Assembly (NCBI GenBank): GCA_902587165.1
Contig: CACIKF010000003.1
Span: 1-64,000 of the forward strand
Direction: 5' to 3'
DNA: 64,000 nucleotides
Origin: Puniceicoccaceae bacterium
GTDB taxonomy: Bacteria; Verrucomicrobiota; Verrucomicrobiia; Opitutales; Coraliomargaritaceae
Below, one piece after another: positions 19,136 through 29,084 of the stretch. Numbering within the stretch: the stretch's first letter is position 1; each line of letters starts with the position of its first letter. Under the pieces are notes generated by a model. It did not search any database. It was given only the letters and a program-made list of their open reading frames with translations, and had not been told where the DNA came from. Made by a program: the position numbers and the translations under genes.

Positions 19136-19594
19136 ATGCCCAAAATCCACCAAATCCACAGTGAATTAACGATCCAGACAGATTTGGACAGTGCTTGGGA
19201 CTTTATATGCTCACCAAAGAATCTAGACCTAATCACGCCCGATGACATGGTCTTTGAGATCGTCAGTGATCTACCCGAGGAGATGCACGAAGGCCTTCTG
19301 GTCGAATATCGAGTAGGTATACCCCTAATAGGGTGGCAAACATGGCTAAGCGAGCTCAAGCACATCCGCAAGCAACAGTCTTTCGTAGACGAGCAACTGA
19401 TTGGCCCCTATAAGTTATGGTTCCACTACCACGAGATTTCCGAGGTCGAAGACGGCATTCGATTCGTTGACCACGTTAACTACATTATGCCATTCGGCCT
19501 CCTTGGCGCAATCGCCCGCGCAATTTATGTAAAGAGGGAGCTGAAGCGGATATTCGATTACCGCACTGAGGCGATGGTTCGTCACTTTGCTTAG
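19136..19594 (+). CDS. SRPBCC (START/Bet v1-like) lipid-binding protein
   Basis: A 152-residue protein with the pattern of the SRPBCC superfamily: an N-terminal strand (IHSELTIQTDLDSAWDFI), a helix containing the CSPKNL turn with Trp and Phe residues, then alternating strands and a long C-terminal helix. These domains bind hydrophobic ligands in a deep cavity. It resembles the cell-division-inhibitor-like/YfcH-associated proteins that begin with a similar sequence. It is divergent from the desaturase gene with about 90 bases between starts, so it could share a promoter region with the lipid operon. Confidence 0.8.
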   Translation: MPKIHQIHSELTIQTDLDSAWDFICSPKNLDLITPDDMVFEIVSDLPEEMHEGLLVEYRVGIPLIGWQTWLSELKHIRKQQSFVDEQLIGPYKLWFHYHEISEVEDGIRFVDHVNYIMPFGLLGAIARAIYVKRELKRIFDYRTEAMVRHFA

Positions 19595-19959
19595 ATTGAC
19601 TATTTACACTCAAGCTTCTAAGGATTGTCTCTTTGCATAGGCAGAATAAATACTGCTCCCAGCGAAAGCGCGACAGCCTCCAGATTATAGTAATTGACAG
19701 GTCGAAATGATTACCGCTTAAATTATTAATCGCGTTACGGAAAACGTACTCATAATGCGCCGTATCATTTGTCCGCATGGACAACTAACCACATGCAAAA
19801 TCAGCCCTGTGGATGATCGACCCGATGAGAGACTGCCATTGGTCTATTCGTTCTAACGCACCTCACTACATTACTCTGGGTAATCATCCAACAGTAAGCG
19901 ACCTGCCGCGGCTAGTCACACCTTTTCACTAATTTATTAAAGCACACACGCGCTATGCT
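19595..19959 (+). other. rho: Long untranslated region before rho
   Basis: These 365 bases contain no gene I can support. A possible sigma-70-type promoter is TTGACA (19694-19699) and TTAAAT (19718-19723) with an 18-base spacer, which would leave a leader of about 230 bases before rho. A long leader is compatible with Rho controlling its own synthesis by early termination, as in E. coli, but no diagnostic element can be seen. Confidence 0.35.
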
Positions 19960-21159
<1,200 letters not shown>

Positions 21160-21288
21160 GCGCCGGTACATAGTAGTCCCAGATGCCAATGCGCACGAGC
21201 TCCTCGCTGGCATGTTTGGTCTCGCTTATATAGCGCTCAAGCATCGCCAAGCATAAATATTCTTTTATGTTTAGTATACTGGATCAAC

Positions 21289-21978
21289 ATGTATATATGG
21301 ACTACAGGATGGAGGACATTAACTTGCTTAACAATTTGTCTGATTGGCGATACTTCCCTAAGTGCCCAAGTCCAAGCAAAGCCCATATCAATTGTTATTC
21401 ATTCAACCATACAGCTTGGTGGGAATGGTAACAAATTATTTGAAATGGTGGTAAGTAGCAAAGAACAAAAATACATCCGTGCTTCCATCCGAAACCCCAA
21501 GAAAACGGCTGGTGCAGACATAATCTATAACGGGAAAGCGATTGCAGTCGTTGAGAGGGGAACCCTAAAAAGTAAATCGCGAGTTGTCAGTGGAGATGAA
21601 GCTGCCGCCGATTTATTCGACCTCATCGCACTCAATCCAGAATATCATTTCAGAAAGATTGATGGGTTTAATTTTAACATTCCGACTTTCAAGGCTTACC
21701 GTGTTGAGCTTCAATATGAAGCAGAACCTATTGGAGAAACAGAACGATGTCGTCCCCTTAAGGCTCTGCTCTACAAAGAGCAAGATGCAGTAAGTACCCT
21801 TGTTCGCATTGCCGAATACAGAAAATTTTTTGATCAAATTGATCCCTATTTCCAGCCAAAGGAACTTACATTCACCGAAGTAATGACAGGAGATATTGGT
21901 CACATTTCCGTGGACAAGATTGAATATAATATCGGTCTTCCTAGTTTTCTGTTCGATATAATCGACGAGATAGAATAA
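21289..21978 (+). CDS. Hypothetical exported protein, AT-rich gene
   Basis: A 229-residue protein with an N-terminal signal peptide (hydrophobic LTCLTICLIG, likely cut after LSAQVQA). No family is recognised. The mature part looks beta-rich and has lipoprotein-sorting-like wording (IIYNGKAIAVVERG, then ELQYEAEP), which recalls periplasmic LolA/DUF2092-type folds, but this is weak. The gene is visibly richer in A+T than its neighbours: two lines sampled have about 35 percent G+C, against just over 50 percent around it. That suggests a different origin or weak selection. It stands alone between rho and the SIS gene. Confidence 0.75.
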   Translation: MYIWTTGWRTLTCLTICLIGDTSLSAQVQAKPISIVIHSTIQLGGNGNKLFEMVVSSKEQKYIRASIRNPKKTAGADIIYNGKAIAVVERGTLKSKSRVVSGDEAAADLFDLIALNPEYHFRKIDGFNFNIPTFKAYRVELQYEAEPIGETERCRPLKALLYKEQDAVSTLVRIAEYRKFFDQIDPYFQPKELTFTEVMTGDIGHISVDKIEYNIGLPSFLFDIIDEIE

Positions 21979-22051
21979 AAGCATAATTATAAGCCTGCGC
22001 TAGGATTGAAAGCACTTGCCGTGCCTGCACTTAAACTGCGATCTTTCAACT

Positions 22052-22777
22052 ATGTCACTCGCCCAAAAATTCTACGACTCCTCGCTCGCGCTCCAAACCA
22101 GCGTCTACGAGACCAATAAAGCGATACTGAAAGCTGCAGGCTTGCGTATCGCCAAGAGCCTCGCTGCCGATGGTGTGCTCCACACTTTCGGCTCCGGGCA
22201 CTCGCAGATTTTAGCTGCTGAAATCGAGCGCCGCGCGGGTGGCCTAGTTCCAGTCAGTAGCATCGACGACCCAGCAGACGGTTGGCCAGAACAAATCGTA
22301 GGCTATGGAGCAAGACTCTTTCAACGCTACGCCTACCGCTATGCCGTCCAAGCATCTGATATAGTCCTCGTTATCTCCAACTCAGGACGGAATGCCAGCC
22401 CAATTGAGGTAGCTATGGAAGCCAAAGCTGCAGGACTCGATGTGGTCGTGATGACTTCGCTTGATATGTCAAAGAGCACCACCTCGCGGCATGCCTCCGG
22501 TAAAAAGCTATACGAACTGGGAGACTACGTATTGGATAATGGCGGGGTGCCTGGAGATGCGGCGATCGATGCACCTGGGTTTGATTACAAAATTGGACCC
22601 ACCTCGACCATGAGCGGGGCGCTTTTACTCAATTTGCTCTCCATGGAAATTATCGAAAACTTAATCGACATGGGCGTGACGCCTCCTACTTACGTTAGCC
22701 AAAACGCCGATGGTGGCGCCGAGCACAACGAAGCGCTGGCCACGAGATACCGGCACCGGATACGTAGGCCAATTTGA
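22052..22777 (+). CDS. SIS domain protein (sugar phosphate isomerase/binding, UPF0309-like)
   Basis: About 241 residues from [11 protein letters not shown]; an upstream in-frame start (22016) adds 12 poor residues. The SIS fold is seen in [15 protein letters not shown] at about residue 45 and [15 protein letters not shown] at about residue 115, where the Ser/Asn residues bind the sugar phosphate. The [15 protein letters not shown] segment is typical of the UPF0309 subgroup, whose members sit near PTS or N-acetyl-sugar genes in other bacteria. No sugar operon is present here. It converges with the exbD gene. Confidence 0.88.
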   Translation: MSLAQKFYDSSLALQTSVYETNKAILKAAGLRIAKSLAADGVLHTFGSGHSQILAAEIERRAGGLVPVSSIDDPADGWPEQIVGYGARLFQRYAYRYAVQASDIVLVISNSGRNASPIEVAMEAKAAGLDVVVMTSLDMSKSTTSRHASGKKLYELGDYVLDNGGVPGDAAIDAPGFDYKIGPTSTMSGALLLNLLSMEIIENLIDMGVTPPTYVSQNADGGAEHNEALATRYRHRIRRPI

Positions 22778-22830
22778 CGGAGTAGCGGGCGCTGCTTTCT
22801 AGTAGTGCGAGCCCTACTTACTAAATAAAC

Positions 22831-22868
22831 AATGAAGAAGCAGACGCTCAAGATAGCGTCTCTTCATT
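22831..22868. terminator. Possible bidirectional terminator between SIS gene and exbD
   Basis: AATGAAG (22831-22837) pairs with CTTCATT (22862-22868) and AGACGCT (22842-22848) with AGCGTCT (22855-22861), giving two 7-bp helices separated by a 4-base bulge. It lies between convergent genes and touches the exbD stop codon. A strong T tract is missing, so its activity is uncertain. Confidence 0.45.
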
Positions 22869-23274
22869 AACGAGACTGCAGCCTAATCTTGTTTAGCTGA
22901 TAAGTACGGCAGACATCCATCACCTCCGTCACGAATTTGAGCGGGACTTCCTCATCAGCGATCAGTAATACAGGCATATTTGGCGTCAACTCACCTGCTA
23001 ATTTCATAGCTGCTGCAAGCACAGCTGTCTCGACCGCTCGATCGTTTAAATAGAACTCCCCTTCGGGGCTGACTGCGATCACAATTCGCTCTTCTATCTC
23101 ATTTTCACCCGCAGTTTCGATCTTAGGCACCGTGATGTTAAGAGTGCTCACTTGCTTGAACTGCATCGTAACTAGAAAAAAGAAGAGCAAAACGGTGAGC
23201 ACATCGACCAAAGGTACGATGTTGATAGTGGGGCGCCTTCGACGGCGGCAGATCCAGTCAGAAGTTGTATCCAT
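22867..23274 (-). CDS. ExbD/TolR family biopolymer transport protein
   Basis: A 135-residue protein with a short basic N-terminus (CRRRRRPTINIVPLVDVL), one transmembrane helix at about residues 20-40 with the essential proton-pathway Asp (VDVL), and a periplasmic domain. ExbD/TolR works with ExbB/TolQ as a proton-driven motor that energises outer-membrane transport or cell-envelope constriction. The partner ExbB-type gene is nine bases upstream. No TonB, TolA or receptor gene lies nearby, so the client system is unknown. Confidence 0.93.
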   Translation of the reverse strand: MDTTSDWICRRRRRPTINIVPLVDVLTVLLFFFLVTMQFKQVSTLNITVPKIETAGENEIEERIVIAVSPEGEFYLNDRAVETAVLAAAMKLAGELTPNMPVLLIADEEVPLKFVTEVMDVCRTYQLNKIRLQSR

Positions 23275-23283
23275 TATCCTAGC

Positions 23284-23847
23284 CTAGACTTCCTTCGATT
23301 GAACAAGTGCTTGTACACCAAGTCCAATACGCGCGGCCATCGACTCGACTCGTCTTAACAGATAGGCATGCACAGCTAAGGCTGGTATCGCGATGGTCAA
23401 GCCAAGGATGGTGGTATTCAGCGCCAAAGCGATACCCATAATGAAAGTAGCGGGATCGGGCAAACCAGTCTCGGCAGAGAAACCACTAAATACTTGCGTA
23501 AGCCCAGTTACCGTGCCTAGCAGGCCAATCAATGGCGCAGCACCGATCACCACCTCCAAGAGAAACATGCCACGCTCCATTCGGCTGACTTCAAGCCGCG
23601 CGTAGGCTTTGAGCGAGTCAGAATCCAATGGTCTCGATTTGTAAAAACCGACGATACGGCCCACGACAGATACCGAGTCAACGGGAACGCCATCGAAACG
23701 ACCCGAAACAAAGGCTTCGACCATCGCTTCTGGCATGACACGCGACGGACGCAAAGCGATGAGACGCTCAAAGGTGATGAAAACCGCGACTGCCGAGCAA
23801 AGAGCAAGCGGATAAATGAAAATTCCAGCGTGAGTGAAGATGTCCAT
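23284..23847 (-). CDS. MotA/TolQ/ExbB proton channel family protein
   Basis: About 187 residues from MDIFTHAGIFIYPLALCS, with three transmembrane helices. The family motif lies in the central pair: IGAAPLIGLLGTVTGL followed by TTILGLTIAIPALAVHAYL. It forms the stator ring around ExbD. An alternative GTG at 23940 overlaps the leuD stop as GTGA and would add 31 residues; the family N-terminus favours 23847. The order is leuC, leuD, exbB, exbD on one strand, so the motor genes may be read from the leu transcript. Confidence 0.92.
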   Translation of the reverse strand: MDIFTHAGIFIYPLALCSAVAVFITFERLIALRPSRVMPEAMVEAFVSGRFDGVPVDSVSVVGRIVGFYKSRPLDSDSLKAYARLEVSRMERGMFLLEVVIGAAPLIGLLGTVTGLTQVFSGFSAETGLPDPATFIMGIALALNTTILGLTIAIPALAVHAYLLRRVESMAARIGLGVQALVQSKEV

Positions 23848-23936
23848 TTTTAGATTAGGATATAATGAATTAAAGTCCCACCTAATTTGATTTAGGTGTA
23901 TAAGAGTCCAATAAGCTAACAAATAGCTTATCGTTG

Positions 23937-24539
23937 TCACGCTTGCATATAGGGCAGCGTAGACGCAGTCCTAGACACTTCAACTGCTCCTACAAGAAGT
24001 TCGTCTAGCGGGTCGTAATTGCCACTTAGTAAACTATCGCGTGCGCCTAGCTTAATCTCACAGGGCACGAATTGGTCACCATACCAGATCTTGTAGTCTT
24101 CCACATCAATGGTGATTTCGAGTTCAGGGTGTATCTCAATCGCACTAGCAATAATTTTTCGGTCAGCATCGCTAGCGATTACACAGACAACACCGAGATT
24201 TGTCGAATTACCAAAAAAGATCTCCGCAAAGCTACCAGCGATCACAGCATTGTATCCCGCACGGAGGATCGATTGCGGTGCATGTTCGCGCGAACTGCCA
24301 CAACCAAAATTGTTACCACTCACCAATATGGAGGCTTCAGCGAAGCGCGGATCATTGAGATTATGATTCTTATTTTCGCCACTCTCAGTTTTACGAACGT
24401 CGTAGAAGAGATACTCTCCTAGTCCGTCGAAGGTAATGCACTTCATAAAGCGAGCTGGGATGATACGGTCGGTATCGATGTCGTCGCCTGGAACGAAGAC
24501 AGCCTTACCGGTAACTTTTTTAATAGGTGTAGAGGACAT
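23937..24539 (-). CDS. leuD: 3-isopropylmalate dehydratase, small subunit
   Basis: LeuD supplies the swivelling domain of isopropylmalate isomerase in leucine synthesis. The 200-residue length is normal. Typical motifs are [13 protein letters not shown] at about residue 20, the substrate-specificity region [13 protein letters not shown] at about residue 77, and [13 protein letters not shown]. It follows leuC by 45 bases, forming the usual leuCD pair. No leuA or leuB is in the window. Confidence 0.96.
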   Translation of the reverse strand: MSSTPIKKVTGKAVFVPGDDIDTDRIIPARFMKCITFDGLGEYLFYDVRKTESGENKNHNLNDPRFAEASILVSGNNFGCGSSREHAPQSILRAGYNAVIAGSFAEIFFGNSTNLGVVCVIASDADRKIIASAIEIHPELEITIDVEDYKIWYGDQFVPCEIKLGARDSLLSGNYDPLDELLVGAVEVSRTASTLPYMQA

Positions 24540-24584
24540 GACTTTTAAAATTTAGAATAGGACTTTAGGAAGAAGAAATAATTT

Positions 24585-26009
24585 CTAGATTCCCGAGGAG
24601 GCGAAACCAAAGACTTTGCGGGCGTCGGATACTTCGCCAGTCACGGCCGCAGCTGCTACCATGATGGGGCTCATGAGCATGGTACGACCTGTCGGACTGC
24701 CTTGACGGCCTTTGAAGTTACGATTCGAGGAACTCGCACAGAGCTGATCGCCAACGAGTTTGTCAGGATTCATAGCAAGGCACATGGAACAGCCTGCGGC
24801 GCGCCATTCGAAGCCCGCTTCGATGAAAATCTTATCTAAGCCTAGGTCTTCAGCGATCTTGGCCACGACTTGCGAGCCTGGGACGATGATAGCTTGCACG
24901 CCCGCGGCGACCTTGTGCCCTTTCACGTATTTAGCGACTTCTTGAAAATCGGAAAGGCGACCGTTCGTGCAAGAGCCAATGAAGGCGACGTTGATCTTCT
25001 TACCCTTAATTGGGCTGCCACCTTCGAATTGCATGTATTCAAGGGCTTCCGCCACGGAATCCCGCTCAGATTGCGTAGGGGCGTCAGAAATGGTTGGAAT
25101 ACTTTCCTCAATACCAATACCCTGTCCAGGGGTGATCCCCCAAGTAACGGTAGGCTGTATTTGCGAAGCGTCGATATTGACTACGTCATCAAAAGTGCAA
25201 TCTGGGTCTGAAGCAAAAGACTTCCACTGCTCAACCGCGGCGTCCCATGCGGTGCCTTTCGGTGAATAAGGACGACCTTTGAGATATTCAAAAGTCGTTT
25301 CGTCAGGGTTGACATAGCCAACACGGGCACCGCCCTCAATCGACATATTGCAGACCGTCATGCGCTCTTCCATTGTGAACTCATCGAATGTCGTGCCAGC
25401 ATACTCGTAGGCGTAGCCAGTACCACCCTGTGTGCCGAGGAGACGGATGATATGCAAAACTACGTCTTTAGCGTAAACGCCAGGGGGTAATGTGCCATCC
25501 ACATTGATTCGGCGGACTTTAAGCTCGTTCAAGGCAATGGTCTGAGTGGCAAGAACGTCACGAACCTGACTAGTGCCGATACCAAAAGCAATAGCACCGA
25601 AAGCACCGTGCGTCGCAGTGTGTGAATCCCCGCAGGCAATGGTAGTTCCTGGCTGCGTGATGCCCTGTTCAGGACCCACAATGTGGACAACACCCTGTCT
25701 GCCAGTATTGGTGTCGAAGAAAGTGACATTGTTATCCGCGCAATTCTTACGCAACTCCTCGATCATCCCCTGAGCAAGCGGGTCACTGTAAGGCTCAACT
25801 GATTCGTTGGTCGGTACAATATGATCGACCGTGGCAAAGGTGCGGTGGGGATACTGCACCTTCAAATGACGGTCACGGAGCATGCCAAAGGCCTGAGGGC
25901 TCGTAACCTCATGAATAAGGTGAGTGCCGATTAATAATTGTGTTTGGCCGTTAACCAAGCGGCGAACGGCGTGTGCATCCCATACTTTTTCAAATAAGCT
26001 TTTGCCCAT
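24585..26009 (-). CDS. leuC: 3-isopropylmalate dehydratase, large subunit
   Basis: LeuC holds the [4Fe-4S] cluster of isopropylmalate isomerase, which interconverts 2- and 3-isopropylmalate. The 474 residues include [14 protein letters not shown] at about residue 126, the first cluster ligand in [13 protein letters not shown] at about residue 345, and the Cys pair in [13 protein letters not shown] at about residue 408. N-terminus [13 protein letters not shown] is typical. It starts the leuCD operon. A 29-codon reading frame lies directly upstream (26110-26021) and may be a leader peptide. Confidence 0.97.
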   Translation of the reverse strand: MGKSLFEKVWDAHAVRRLVNGQTQLLIGTHLIHEVTSPQAFGMLRDRHLKVQYPHRTFATVDHIVPTNESVEPYSDPLAQGMIEELRKNCADNNVTFFDTNTGRQGVVHIVGPEQGITQPGTTIACGDSHTATHGAFGAIAFGIGTSQVRDVLATQTIALNELKVRRINVDGTLPPGVYAKDVVLHIIRLLGTQGGTGYAYEYAGTTFDEFTMEERMTVCNMSIEGGARVGYVNPDETTFEYLKGRPYSPKGTAWDAAVEQWKSFASDPDCTFDDVVNIDASQIQPTVTWGITPGQGIGIEESIPTISDAPTQSERDSVAEALEYMQFEGGSPIKGKKINVAFIGSCTNGRLSDFQEVAKYVKGHKVAAGVQAIIVPGSQVVAKIAEDLGLDKIFIEAGFEWRAAGCSMCLAMNPDKLVGDQLCASSSNRNFKGRQGSPTGRTMLMSPIMVAAAAVTGEVSDARKVFGFASSGI

Positions 26010-26212
26010 AATACTAGTTCCTAGTGAAGAGTGATTCTTGAAAGCGCCTCAATAAGGATAGCTTGTGGGTGACTGGCAACCGCAAAGGCGGGAATTTTGC
26101 AGGTAGTCATGCTAGTTCCCAAACGAAATCTATAAAGTGGAGAGGGCGAATTCATCCGTAAATGTTTCAAATGAACGACCGACACGCGGAGCGCCTCACC
26201 TATTTTAATACG

Positions 26213-26249
26213 AAAAACCCGCGACTCCCAAATGAGAACTGCGGGTTTT
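26213..26249 (-). terminator. Intrinsic terminator of the HU gene
   Basis: On the minus strand AAAACCCGC and GCGGGTTTT form a 9-bp stem with an 18-base loop, ending in TTTTT (complement of 26217-26213). It lies 45 bases after the HU stop and before leuC, separating the two units. Confidence 0.75.
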
Positions 26250-26294
26250 GAAATTTTGAACTAAGCGGTGAGAAAATGGCTTAAAAAAGTTCTC

Positions 26295-26570
26295 TTAGAG
26301 AACTGCCTTAAGACCAGCACCTGCTTTGAATTTCACTGCCTTGGATGCCTTGATACGGATCTTCTCTTGAGTCTGTGGGTTGATGCCGTCACGAGCAGCA
26401 CGCTTTGTTACTGAGAAATTACCAAAGCCGATGAGTTGAACATTCTTATCCTTTTTAACGCCCTTTTTGATACCTTCAAGAACCGCTTCGATTGAGCGCT
26501 CTGCGGCTGCTTTGGAGGTGTCTGCACCGAGTGATTTTTGTACTTCTGCAACGAGTTGTGCTTTGTTCAT
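26295..26570 (-). CDS. HU family DNA-binding protein
   Basis: A 91-residue nucleoid protein. The N-terminus MNKAQLVAEVQKSL and the core VQLIGFGNFSVTKRAARDG, followed by NPQTQEKIRIKASKAVKFKAG, match HU/IHF; the arm with its Pro at the tip of NPQT inserts into the DNA minor groove. HU bends and compacts DNA as a dimer. It is a single gene with its own terminator. The A/T-rich leader has no Shine-Dalgarno sequence. Confidence 0.96.
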   Translation of the reverse strand: MNKAQLVAEVQKSLGADTSKAAAERSIEAVLEGIKKGVKKDKNVQLIGFGNFSVTKRAARDGINPQTQEKIRIKASKAVKFKAGAGLKAVL

Positions 26571-26723
26571 ATAATATAATAATGTTGTTGAGGTTGATGG
26601 TCACATGACCGTTGCCGATAAGAGAAGCGAGTGACAGAAGCGTCAATATAAAATCGGTTTTAAGCCTAGGTTTTTTGGGCCTTTCAGACTTACTTACCGC
26701 ACGAAGCCAAACCCAGAGCCAGC

Positions 26724-26924
26724 TCAATGCCCTTGCCGCGCCTCAAGCACCTGTTTTAGTAGGCTCTCGGTCGCCTCGACTTTTGAAATATCTCGCTCTT
26801 GAGCAATCTGCTCAGCTCTTTTTATCAACTGCGATGCCATCACTACAGCTTGCTTCTCAGGCGCACCTAAATTCACAAAAATACAGGCAATTTCCGCCAC
26901 CTCCTTGCTAGATAAATCAGCCAT
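26724..26924 (-). CDS. Small hypothetical protein downstream of ygfZ
   Basis: A 66-residue protein, almost entirely helical and charged (MADLSSKEVAEIACIF, then a VVMASQLIKRAEQIAQER helix). No family is recognised. It overlaps the end of ygfZ by eight bases in another frame, which indicates translational coupling and supports a real gene. It has no signal peptide. A helical bundle or a partner-binding role is possible, but nothing defines it. Confidence 0.6.
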   Translation of the reverse strand: MADLSSKEVAEIACIFVNLGAPEKQAVVMASQLIKRAEQIAQERDISKVEATESLLKQVLEARQGH

Positions 26925-27849
26925 TAACAGGTCCTTCCCGAAGTGCTCGTAGAACGTTCACTTCATTCATATTATATCTCAAAGTTTCGCCTACGATTGC
27001 AAAACGTGTTTTTAAAATTGCTACGCCCTGCCAAGTCTCACCATCCATATAAGCTGTGCGCAATTCGCCAACTCGCTTCGATTCACTATTCGTGAGAACA
27101 ATCGGTAAATCCGGGATCGCACCTTCACCGCGGACCACAAAAAGGCCGCGCTGCGCTTTACCCACATTGTGCATGCGCGCAACCACTTCTTGACCGAGGT
27201 AGCAGCCTTTCGTGAACGAAATTGCATCGTGCTCCAGACCGCCCTCCCCTGGCATATCGGCCGCGCCAATCTCTTCTGGGACTGTGGGCCTACCACGATC
27301 AATACGCGCAAGACCACGCTCAGATGCGGAGAATTCAATAAAGCCCAAATCTGTCAGTTCCTCAAAAACAAGTTTGGCCGCTGACTCTTTGTGCATCACC
27401 ACATTATATATGGAATCTTGGATAGAGTAGATAATCCCCTCTTTGAATCGTATAAATCGCCCACTCTTCGGACAGTCTAAAGCAAGCGCTTCAACAGCCT
27501 GAGTAGTTAGTTCGAATCCGAAACCCGACTCGACATGTTCGATCTCCACATCATCCGCGATGATGTGCCGCCCCATGTGCGCCGTAATCAACTCGCTGGC
27601 GCAACACTCGCTAATCACTCGAAACTGCTCAGCCCCTTCGCAAAGCATGACGCTGTCGGCGATTACTTTTCCCTTCACATCCAGCCAGAGACCATAGGTT
27701 GCCTGCCCTACTTTAAAGGGGCGCAAATCGTTGGTAAACTGGCTCTGCAAAAAATCCGCCGCATCCTCTTCTGTGACGATGAAATGCGCCGCGGGTGCAT
27801 ACTGGTAAAAACTTTTGGAAACATCCACGGTAATAGTCGTAGATTGCAT
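26917..27849 (-). CDS. ygfZ: YgfZ/GcvT-like folate-binding protein
   Basis: YgfZ uses folate in maintaining certain [4Fe-4S] enzymes such as MiaB. The 310-residue protein has the diagnostic motif KGCYLGQEVVARMHNVG at about residue 218, with the functional Cys. The rest follows the GcvT fold. A gcvH gene is present elsewhere in the window but gcvT is not, so the YgfZ signature is what separates this gene from an aminomethyltransferase. It is divergent from the DAHP synthase gene with 75 bases between starts. Confidence 0.92.
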   Translation of the reverse strand: MQSTTITVDVSKSFYQYAPAAHFIVTEEDAADFLQSQFTNDLRPFKVGQATYGLWLDVKGKVIADSVMLCEGAEQFRVISECCASELITAHMGRHIIADDVEIEHVESGFGFELTTQAVEALALDCPKSGRFIRFKEGIIYSIQDSIYNVVMHKESAAKLVFEELTDLGFIEFSASERGLARIDRGRPTVPEEIGAADMPGEGGLEHDAISFTKGCYLGQEVVARMHNVGKAQRGLFVVRGEGAIPDLPIVLTNSESKRVGELRTAYMDGETWQGVAILKTRFAIVGETLRYNMNEVNVLRALREGPVNG

Positions 27850-27881
27850 TTTAAAAGTTTCAACTCACATCGTTCAAGTAA

Positions 27882-27901
27882 TTGGGCTTGTTACAGCCCA
27901 A
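27882..27901. promoter_or_regulatory. Palindrome between ygfZ and DAHP synthase (possible operator)
   Basis: TTGGGCT (27882-27888) and AGCCCAA (27895-27901) form a perfect 7-bp inverted repeat with a 6-base spacer, centred in the 75-base gap between two divergent start codons. It could be an operator, or a hairpin in the DAHP synthase mRNA leader. No T tract follows, so it is not a terminator. Confidence 0.4.
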
Positions 27902-27924
27902 AAGCTACTTTACACATTCCGCCC

Positions 27925-28977
27925 GTGAAAAAGGTTACCGATATCAACATTACTTCCAAGACTCTGCTCCCGACACCACTCGCCCTCTGCGAGGAGATCG
28001 AAAAGACGGATGCAGCTGATAAATTTGTAGCCGAGAGCCGCGACGCGATCAAAGAGGTCATCTTCGGCAAAGATCGCCGTCTACTCGTCGTGATAGGCCC
28101 CTGCTCAATCCACGACCTCAAGGCTGGTCGAGAATACGCCAAGAAACTAGCCAAACTAGCGAAGGAAGTCGACGACCGCATGCTCATCGTGATGCGTGTC
28201 TATTTTGAAAAACCGCGTACAACCGTAGGCTGGAAGGGTCTAATTATGGATCCAAAGTTAGACGGCACCAGCGACATTCCAGAAGGGCTACGCATTGCGC
28301 GCCGATTCCTCCTCGACATCATCGAGCTCGGCTTGCCTACCGCGACAGAGCTGCTCGACCCAATCACCCCGCAATACATAGCCGACCTTATCAGTTGGTC
28401 GGCAATCGGTGCGCGTACTACCGAGAGCCAGACACACCGCCAAATGGCCTCTGGTCTCTCCATGCCACTTGGCTTTAAGAATGGCACTGACGGCGGTCTG
28501 ACTGTTGCGATCAATGCGATCAAAGCGGCCAGCCAGCCGCAAACTTTTCTTGGCATCGACAATGAAGGCCGAGCAAACGCCCTCAGTACGAAGGGCAACC
28601 CACATTGTCACGTCGTACTTCGTGGTGGCTCTCACGGCCCTAACTACAACGCCGAGGATGTCGCCCATGTCCGAAAGCAACTTGAAGCTGCCCAACTCAC
28701 ACCCGCGATCATGACCGACTGTAGTCACGCCAATAGCTGCAAAGACCCTAGCCGCCAGCCAGAGGTCTTTGAAGAGATCGTGCGCCAGAGCTTGATCGAC
28801 CCCAGAGTAATTGGCGCGATGGTTGAGAGTAACCTCGGCTTCGGCAACCAGTCCTTCCCTCAGCCAATAGATAACCTTAAATACGGCGTCTCGATCACTG
28901 ACGCTTGTATCGATTGGGAGACCACTGAAAAGATGATCCGTAAAGGCTACGCCGACCTAAAACCGCTTTTTGTTTAA
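27925..28977 (+). CDS. 3-deoxy-7-phosphoheptulonate synthase (DAHP synthase, class I)
   Basis: This enzyme joins phosphoenolpyruvate and erythrose 4-phosphate in the first step of the shikimate pathway. From GTG at 27925 it has 350 residues, exactly the size of the E. coli AroF/G/H type. Motifs: VIGPCSIHD at about residue 55, YFEKPRTTVGWKG at about residue 93, GARTTESQTHRQ and KNGTDGGL, plus CHVVLRGG. A frame open back to 27535 would run 390 bases through the opposite-strand ygfZ and is rejected. Members are feedback-inhibited by single aromatic amino acids; which one is not evident. Confidence 0.95.
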   Translation: MKKVTDINITSKTLLPTPLALCEEIEKTDAADKFVAESRDAIKEVIFGKDRRLLVVIGPCSIHDLKAGREYAKKLAKLAKEVDDRMLIVMRVYFEKPRTTVGWKGLIMDPKLDGTSDIPEGLRIARRFLLDIIELGLPTATELLDPITPQYIADLISWSAIGARTTESQTHRQMASGLSMPLGFKNGTDGGLTVAINAIKAASQPQTFLGIDNEGRANALSTKGNPHCHVVLRGGSHGPNYNAEDVAHVRKQLEAAQLTPAIMTDCSHANSCKDPSRQPEVFEEIVRQSLIDPRVIGAMVESNLGFGNQSFPQPIDNLKYGVSITDACIDWETTEKMIRKGYADLKPLFV

Positions 28978-29084
28978 CAAAAAATAAGCTAGTGTCCTTT
29001 TGCATACGCTCATTTGCTCACCGCTTTACCTAGCGACTTATCCCATTCCCCAATTTTCTAAACAAGTATCATTTAAAACGTATT

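Noticed and set aside
27535-27924. N-terminal extension of DAHP synthase by 130 residues from ATG 27535
   Set aside because: It runs antisense through the conserved ygfZ N-terminus. The protein from GTG 27925 has the exact family length and begins in the conserved region.
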